Below, one piece after another: positions 59,759 to 64,000 of a stretch of DNA of 64,000 nucleotides. Origin of the DNA: Fremontodendron californicum (taxonomy: Eukaryota > Streptophyta > Magnoliopsida > Malvales > Malvaceae); the NCBI GenBank assembly GCA_030761205.1, contig JAULJL010000017.1, positions 1,746,001-1,810,000 of the forward strand, in the 5' to 3' direction. The notes under the pieces are model-generated. The model had not been told where the DNA came from. It did not search any database and saw only the letters and a list, made by a program, of their open reading frames with translations. Position 1 is the stretch's first letter; each line of letters opens with the position of its first letter. Made by a program: the position numbers and the translations under genes.

Positions 59759-59792
<34 letters not shown>

Positions 59793-59816
59793 CGGGTTGG
59801 AATATATGGTAGAGAC

Positions 59817-60946
59817 TAGGGGTGTAAATGAGACACCTGTGCTCGCAAGCTACTCGAGTTCGACTCGAAAAAAACTCGAATTCGATTCGGTTATTATCGA
59901 GCCGAGCTCGAGCTCGAGCAGCTCGAGCTATCGAGCGAGCCGAGTTCGAATATCTTAATACCCGATTCGAGTAGCTCGCGAGCCTAATCGAGCTTTTTAA
60001 TTTTAATATATATTTTTAATATTAATTTACTATTTTACCCTTAATATATATATATATATATATATATAACCCAAAACCTAATTTTTTTTCTCTTGTTTTG
60101 TTTCAGCCGTTCTTCACCTTCTCTCTCACAAACTCTCATCTTCTCTCCGACTTCTCAATTTCTCCTCCACTCTCATCTTCTCTCCCACTCCTCAATTTTG
60201 CTCCTCAGTTTCTCTCCCTCACAGTCACAGATCCTTGTAAAAAGTCTTTCATGTTTTCTTTTCATTTTTTTTTCTCATCGGTGATTTTAAAAGAGATAGA
60301 AGTAGGGTGATTTTAAAAGAGATAGAAGTAGGGGTTGCGGGGCGAGGGATCATGAAGGAAGATGGAGTCTTGGGAGGGTGTATGTTGGGTATCACTTTGT
60401 TCCATGATTCGATGAAGTTGGGATCTTGTATTGGTGCGGCTGGTACATCTGTGGAGACATGGGCAGAGGGTTCTTTTGCTTTCTTTTGGTGGCGGTGGTT
60501 TCGGGTGGATTAGGGTTTGAAAATTGAAAAATGTGAACGTTTATTTGAAATTGTTTTTTTCTGTTTTTTACTGTTCACATCTTAGTTCTTAGTTTTGTTT
60601 AGTGTTAACTGTTTATTTTTTTTTATATTTTTCAAAGCCAAAAACAAAGTACAAGACCATGCGTTCTTTTATCATTATATTAAAAAAAGTAATACTTAAA
60701 TACAAAAAAAAAATGTATATGAAACGAGTTCGAGCTCAGACTCGAGCTCGAGCTCGAGTATGTAAATCGAATAAACGAGCTTAATCGAGCCGAGCTCGAA
60801 TAGTTCGATTTTATCTCGAGCCGAGCTCGAGCTTAAAAAATAGTATTCGGTCGAACTCGAGCCGAGTTTCGAGCAGCGAATTTCGAGTTGAGCTCGAGCT
60901 CGAGCTTTCCACTATTCGGGCTCGGCTCGGCTCGATTACAGCCCTA
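59817..60946. mobile_element. Non-autonomous hAT-type element, second copy (inverted)
   Basis: A 1130-base element with perfect 8-base duplications GTAGAGAC (59809-59816 and 60947-60954). It is homologous to 4564-5666 but in reverse orientation, including the GAGCTCGA-rich ends, the (TA)n run and the TTTACTATTTTACCCTTAATA segment. The internal C/T-rich stretch (60090-60250) gives short frames that I read as artefacts. Confidence 0.88.
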
Positions 60947-61019
60947 GTAGAGACAGGAGCTACTGAAAAAGTCAAAAGCCAATTTAAGCTATGTACACAA
61001 CAAAAGAAACTCATTTCGT

Positions 61020-61611
61020 TATTTTTTTTTCATTATTTTGGTAAAGCTTGAGTTGAGCTATGTCCGCAACAAAAGAATTTTACCAATTTAATTGTACTGG
61101 TTCTTTTTCAGAAGTAAAATCTAGTGGAACTCCCAAGTTTCATTATGGAGGGGATTTCTAGCAAACTTTTAATTATAAGAATTGAAAAAAGAAAAACAAC
61201 AGCATATAATTAATTAATTATATCAGTTTTTCATTTTTCCTTCTTAAATCAAGTTTAATTTATAGACAACTTGAACATGATTTATAAACTTAGATGCTAC
61301 AAATGACATGAGTCATTTCAGCCGTAGAATAACCAACAACAAAAAAATGTTTTTGATCCATTATATTGTACAACAACAGCTTGGAATCATGTTTCTTAAC
61401 TAAACACTAACCAGCAATCAACCTGTTCTGTTGACTGGAAGAAGTTATAAATTCAGCACCCTAGCTTCACAAAGCTATAGGGCAATGAACTACATTTACA
61501 GGTAATGACTAACGCAAATAAATTACTCCATCGAGATACATGAAGTTTACAAATGCAGCATTTTGCACAACTTTTATTTATTAACATGAATGGGCACTCC
61601 TGTCCGTAGAA
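61020..61611. other. 3' flank of the R3H gene
   Basis: No further gene. Because the R3H gene runs leftward and ends at 61612, the adjacent 100-200 bases probably carry its 3' UTR. The rest is AT-rich and featureless. Confidence 0.4.
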
Positions 61612-63901
61612 CTACCAAATGCCCTCCTTTGACATTTTCAGGAAATGGGCCAACGTGATATTTGGGAGCTCAACAACACCCGTCTTCTTTTTCTTTATCC
61701 TAGTCACCTTCAGCGACTTTGCATCCTTCGACTGTGCAACTGTTATTGAAACCAAGTTGTAAAACTGTTCAAGGAAGGTCAAGGAAGTAATTAGTACACT
61801 TTCACCATGAAAGATATCCATCAATAATAAATCCACACTGGTTGGAGCATCTATTTGCTCCGACTCTTTAGTTTTCTTGAAGTACCCGTGTCCGACGTAT
61901 ATTCGGATATGGGTATGAATATATGATCTCCTAAAAACCCTCCAAATACATGAAAAAACTTAAAATAAATTAAACATACCCATATCAGACACATACTCAT
62001 GTCCAACACTCGCATCCGAGTCCAAGTTACATAGTGGAGCATACTTTTTATGTTTAACCATCATAAGGGGTATGTAATGCAGGTGATGCAAGAATCAAAT
62101 AGCAGAGCTATTTTCTAAACAATATTTTCCATCTTAGTAACCAACTCAGCATTTTGCGAAGCTCAAGTGCTTAGTTAGCATTTAATGAAGCCAGCACATT
62201 TTGAAAAAAAGGAACAGATGGAATGGATTACCTCACAGACACCATGCAGTAACAATCTATGGAAAGGATCTTGGACCTGTAATGCAAGGACATCTCCATC
62301 TCCACTTTCCTTGATGAAGGCTCGTATGCAATCCTGAAAATGAAAAGAAAGTTAATTCCTCCTAACAATAAAAGGATTAGGTATTTAAGCTGGGTATCCG
62401 GGTACAAAATAATATACCAAGCTGGATAATTAGCCACTTCATCCTTTAACAGTTCCATGCCTAGGCGGAAGACAGAAAATATTTTAACTTGGGTTGGTCT
62501 TATGTCAAACTATGTTTCACTCTCGTACATTAGCAGTTTACTTATTAAAAATAGTCAGGCGACATAAAATTTTCAACCAGAAATCTGCTCTCAAGCCTTT
62601 CAAGCATATTCATTCCAACTCATCATGGAACACATGTGGAGCCTGGAGTGATACTAAGCACACTAGCCCCACTAAGCCTGTCTTAACCAATAATTATCCT
62701 TTTGATTATAGCATAAATATCAAGCTGGGATCTATAGCATACTGACATTAACCTAGCACAGTCCTACCCCCCTTGCACATGAAAAAAGCAAACAAATTAG
62801 TAAATAACTTGTAAACAAAATAAAAGCAAAAGCTCAAGAGAAGACCCAATGATGATATCATTCTCAAAGAAGCAAAGGCAAAATCATGTACCTCATAGCC
62901 CGCAATAAGATCTGAAAGAAAGCTACGGCGTAGTGCTTCCCTTGTTCGACAATCAATTCTTCGCCATGCATTCAAGACAGCCATCTTATCAGCATCAGCA
63001 TGAAATTTCTTCTTTGCAGATGAATTATATAAGGCACCAATAATATCAGCCTAACACAGAGGAATATACAATAACTTGAGCATATTGCCACAATACATGC
63101 CAATCCAACACTAAAATTTAGACTACAGTAAATTTAACTTACAATAGGAATGACATTAAAGGAGACATAAATGCTCCTGCAGATAAAGCAAAGGCATAAA
63201 ATAATGCAATTTTCTTATTATACACTTACCAATAATTTTCCTATTCTGGAAATTGCTTAAGGTTATCTTCTTCAATTACGGTATCTTTTTATAAGATTGA
63301 AAAAGTTTTCATGAATAAGGTAAGCAAAATGACCTCTTTATCCATGTCTATATTCCTAAATTTGTCCCATTCTCCCACATTAGTCATGCAAAATGCTGAT
63401 GGTGGCACATCATCACCTGCGAATGAATTACAAATAAATATCAGTATAACAGACTCTGAATTAATTAGCTAGAAACTAGCGTGGGGGCTGCTTGTGATTT
63501 CATTTGAGACAAATCAATCAAAAGTATGTTGAGACACCAAGACCATAAGTATGCTAGACAACAACAATGTTCTCATCCCTTCAGCTATTATCATGTTAAA
63601 GTTACTACTGTACCCATATAATGATACTTCCTGACCACATTCTTTATACCTAAAGGCAAGTATTGAGCATCAATGAATAACAGTGCCCATAGCTCAAGTT
63701 ACATAACTACTGTACTCATGAATGCAAGAATTACTGGTTACTACAAAGTGCATACAGTGAAATGAGAGATCTTCAGCAGGACATGTCATTACCCCATGGT
63801 GGTGGAGCAAATAAGCCTCTTATTTCTTCTGCATTCAAGCGAGGAACAAGTTCCATCAACAAACGATCATTTAACAATCTTCGAGAACGTCGGTTTGTAA
63901 C
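61612..63901 (-). CDS. R3H-domain protein with R3H-associated domain (3' part, incomplete)
   Basis: The gene runs leftward and its 5' end is beyond the window. Exons seen: 63793-63901, 63334-63416, 62892-63050, 62232-62333 and 61612-61764, together 201 codons plus stop, all borders GT/AG and in frame. The upstream exons carry the R3H-associated region (TNRRSRRLLNDRLLMELVPRL; MAVLNAWRRIDCRTREALRR). The next exon reads ...DPFHRLLLHGVCE, which contains the Arg-X3-His motif (RLLLH) of the single-stranded nucleic-acid-binding R3H domain. The last exon has TRIKKKKTGVVELP. The intron before the last exon holds a MITE. Family identity is good; cellular role unknown. More exons are expected to the right of 63901. 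Confidence 0.85.
61851..62034. mobile_element. 184-base hAT MITE in an R3H gene intron
   Basis: A perfect 8-base duplication TGGAGCAT (61843-61850 and 62035-62042) flanks ends CTATTTGCTCCGACT and, in reverse complement, CTATGTAACTTGGACTC. It is the same family as 56825-57010. Confidence 0.92.
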
Positions 63902-64000
63902 CTGCAGCAAATAAATAAGCCATCATTTCAGGGAATTCATAAATGAGGCAGTTCAAAAATAGTTTTAAAGAGCTAAAATTTCAATACGAAGGATCACATT

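Noticed and set aside
60093..60513. Several + strand frames of 60-70 codons
   Set aside because: Inside the 1.1-kb hAT element; they derive from C/T-rich DNA and the homologous copy at 4564 does not preserve them.
1..64000. tRNA, rRNA or other structured RNA genes
   Set aside because: I looked for tRNA A/B-box-like pairs and GGTTCGAATCC-type T-arms and found no convincing candidate; a covariance-model scan would be decisive.

Overview
This is nuclear DNA from a flowering plant, almost certainly a eudicot. The genes have introns with GT/AG borders, the intergenic DNA is very AT-rich, and several single-copy plant gene families are present (ALMT, OEP7, SmD1, PhzF-like, DUF3700). Much of the window consists of LTR-retrotransposon remnants and MITEs, many with exact target-site duplications (TSDs). 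I cannot name the species from sequence alone.

Layout. 1-2750 is the 3' end of a large LTR retrotransposon (tandem repeats, polypurine tract, LTR). About 2.9-12.0 kb and 15.2-24.1 kb are two copies of a tandem segmental duplication. Each carries one intact six-exon aluminium-activated malate transporter (ALMT) gene of 428 codons on the + strand. Different transposable elements (TEs) sit in the two copies, and the sister copy usually shows the empty site, so many insertions can be ordered after the duplication. Between the copies is a second LTR remnant of the same type (12676-about 15210) with a copia-like solo LTR nested in it.

24.2-27.7 kb is a gene graveyard: a frameshifted DUF26 (ginkbilobin-2-like) pseudogene and two decayed first exons of a TRICHOME BIREFRINGENCE-LIKE gene. 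28.4-36.2 kb holds an F-box gene (- strand). Its apparent 5'-UTR intron has taken up a MITE and a complete, open Ty3/gypsy chromovirus with LTRs that look identical, on the same strand. Upstream of it is a palindrome-rich Mutator-like element (37229-38531) built from repeated GGGAAATCGCC hairpins with another MITE nested inside.

41.9-49.0 kb has three compact - strand genes: OEP7-like (chloroplast outer envelope), SmD1 (spliceosome core) and a DUF3700 'aluminium-induced, YGL/LRDR' protein. 52.3-53.6 kb is an intronless, apparently non-catalytic aspartic-protease-like secreted protein (EDGP/GIP type). 56.5-59.0 kb is a six-exon PhzF-family gene. The right edge (61.6 kb to the end) is the 3' part of an R3H-domain gene running out of the window.

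The genes do not form an operon-like system. The two ALMT copies are the only functionally linked neighbours. The most informative features are the duplication with reciprocal empty sites, motif divergence between the two ALMT paralogues, the hairpin-array element, and the fresh retrotransposon in the F-box leader intron. Gene structures are read by eye from splice sites and family similarity; no database search was run.
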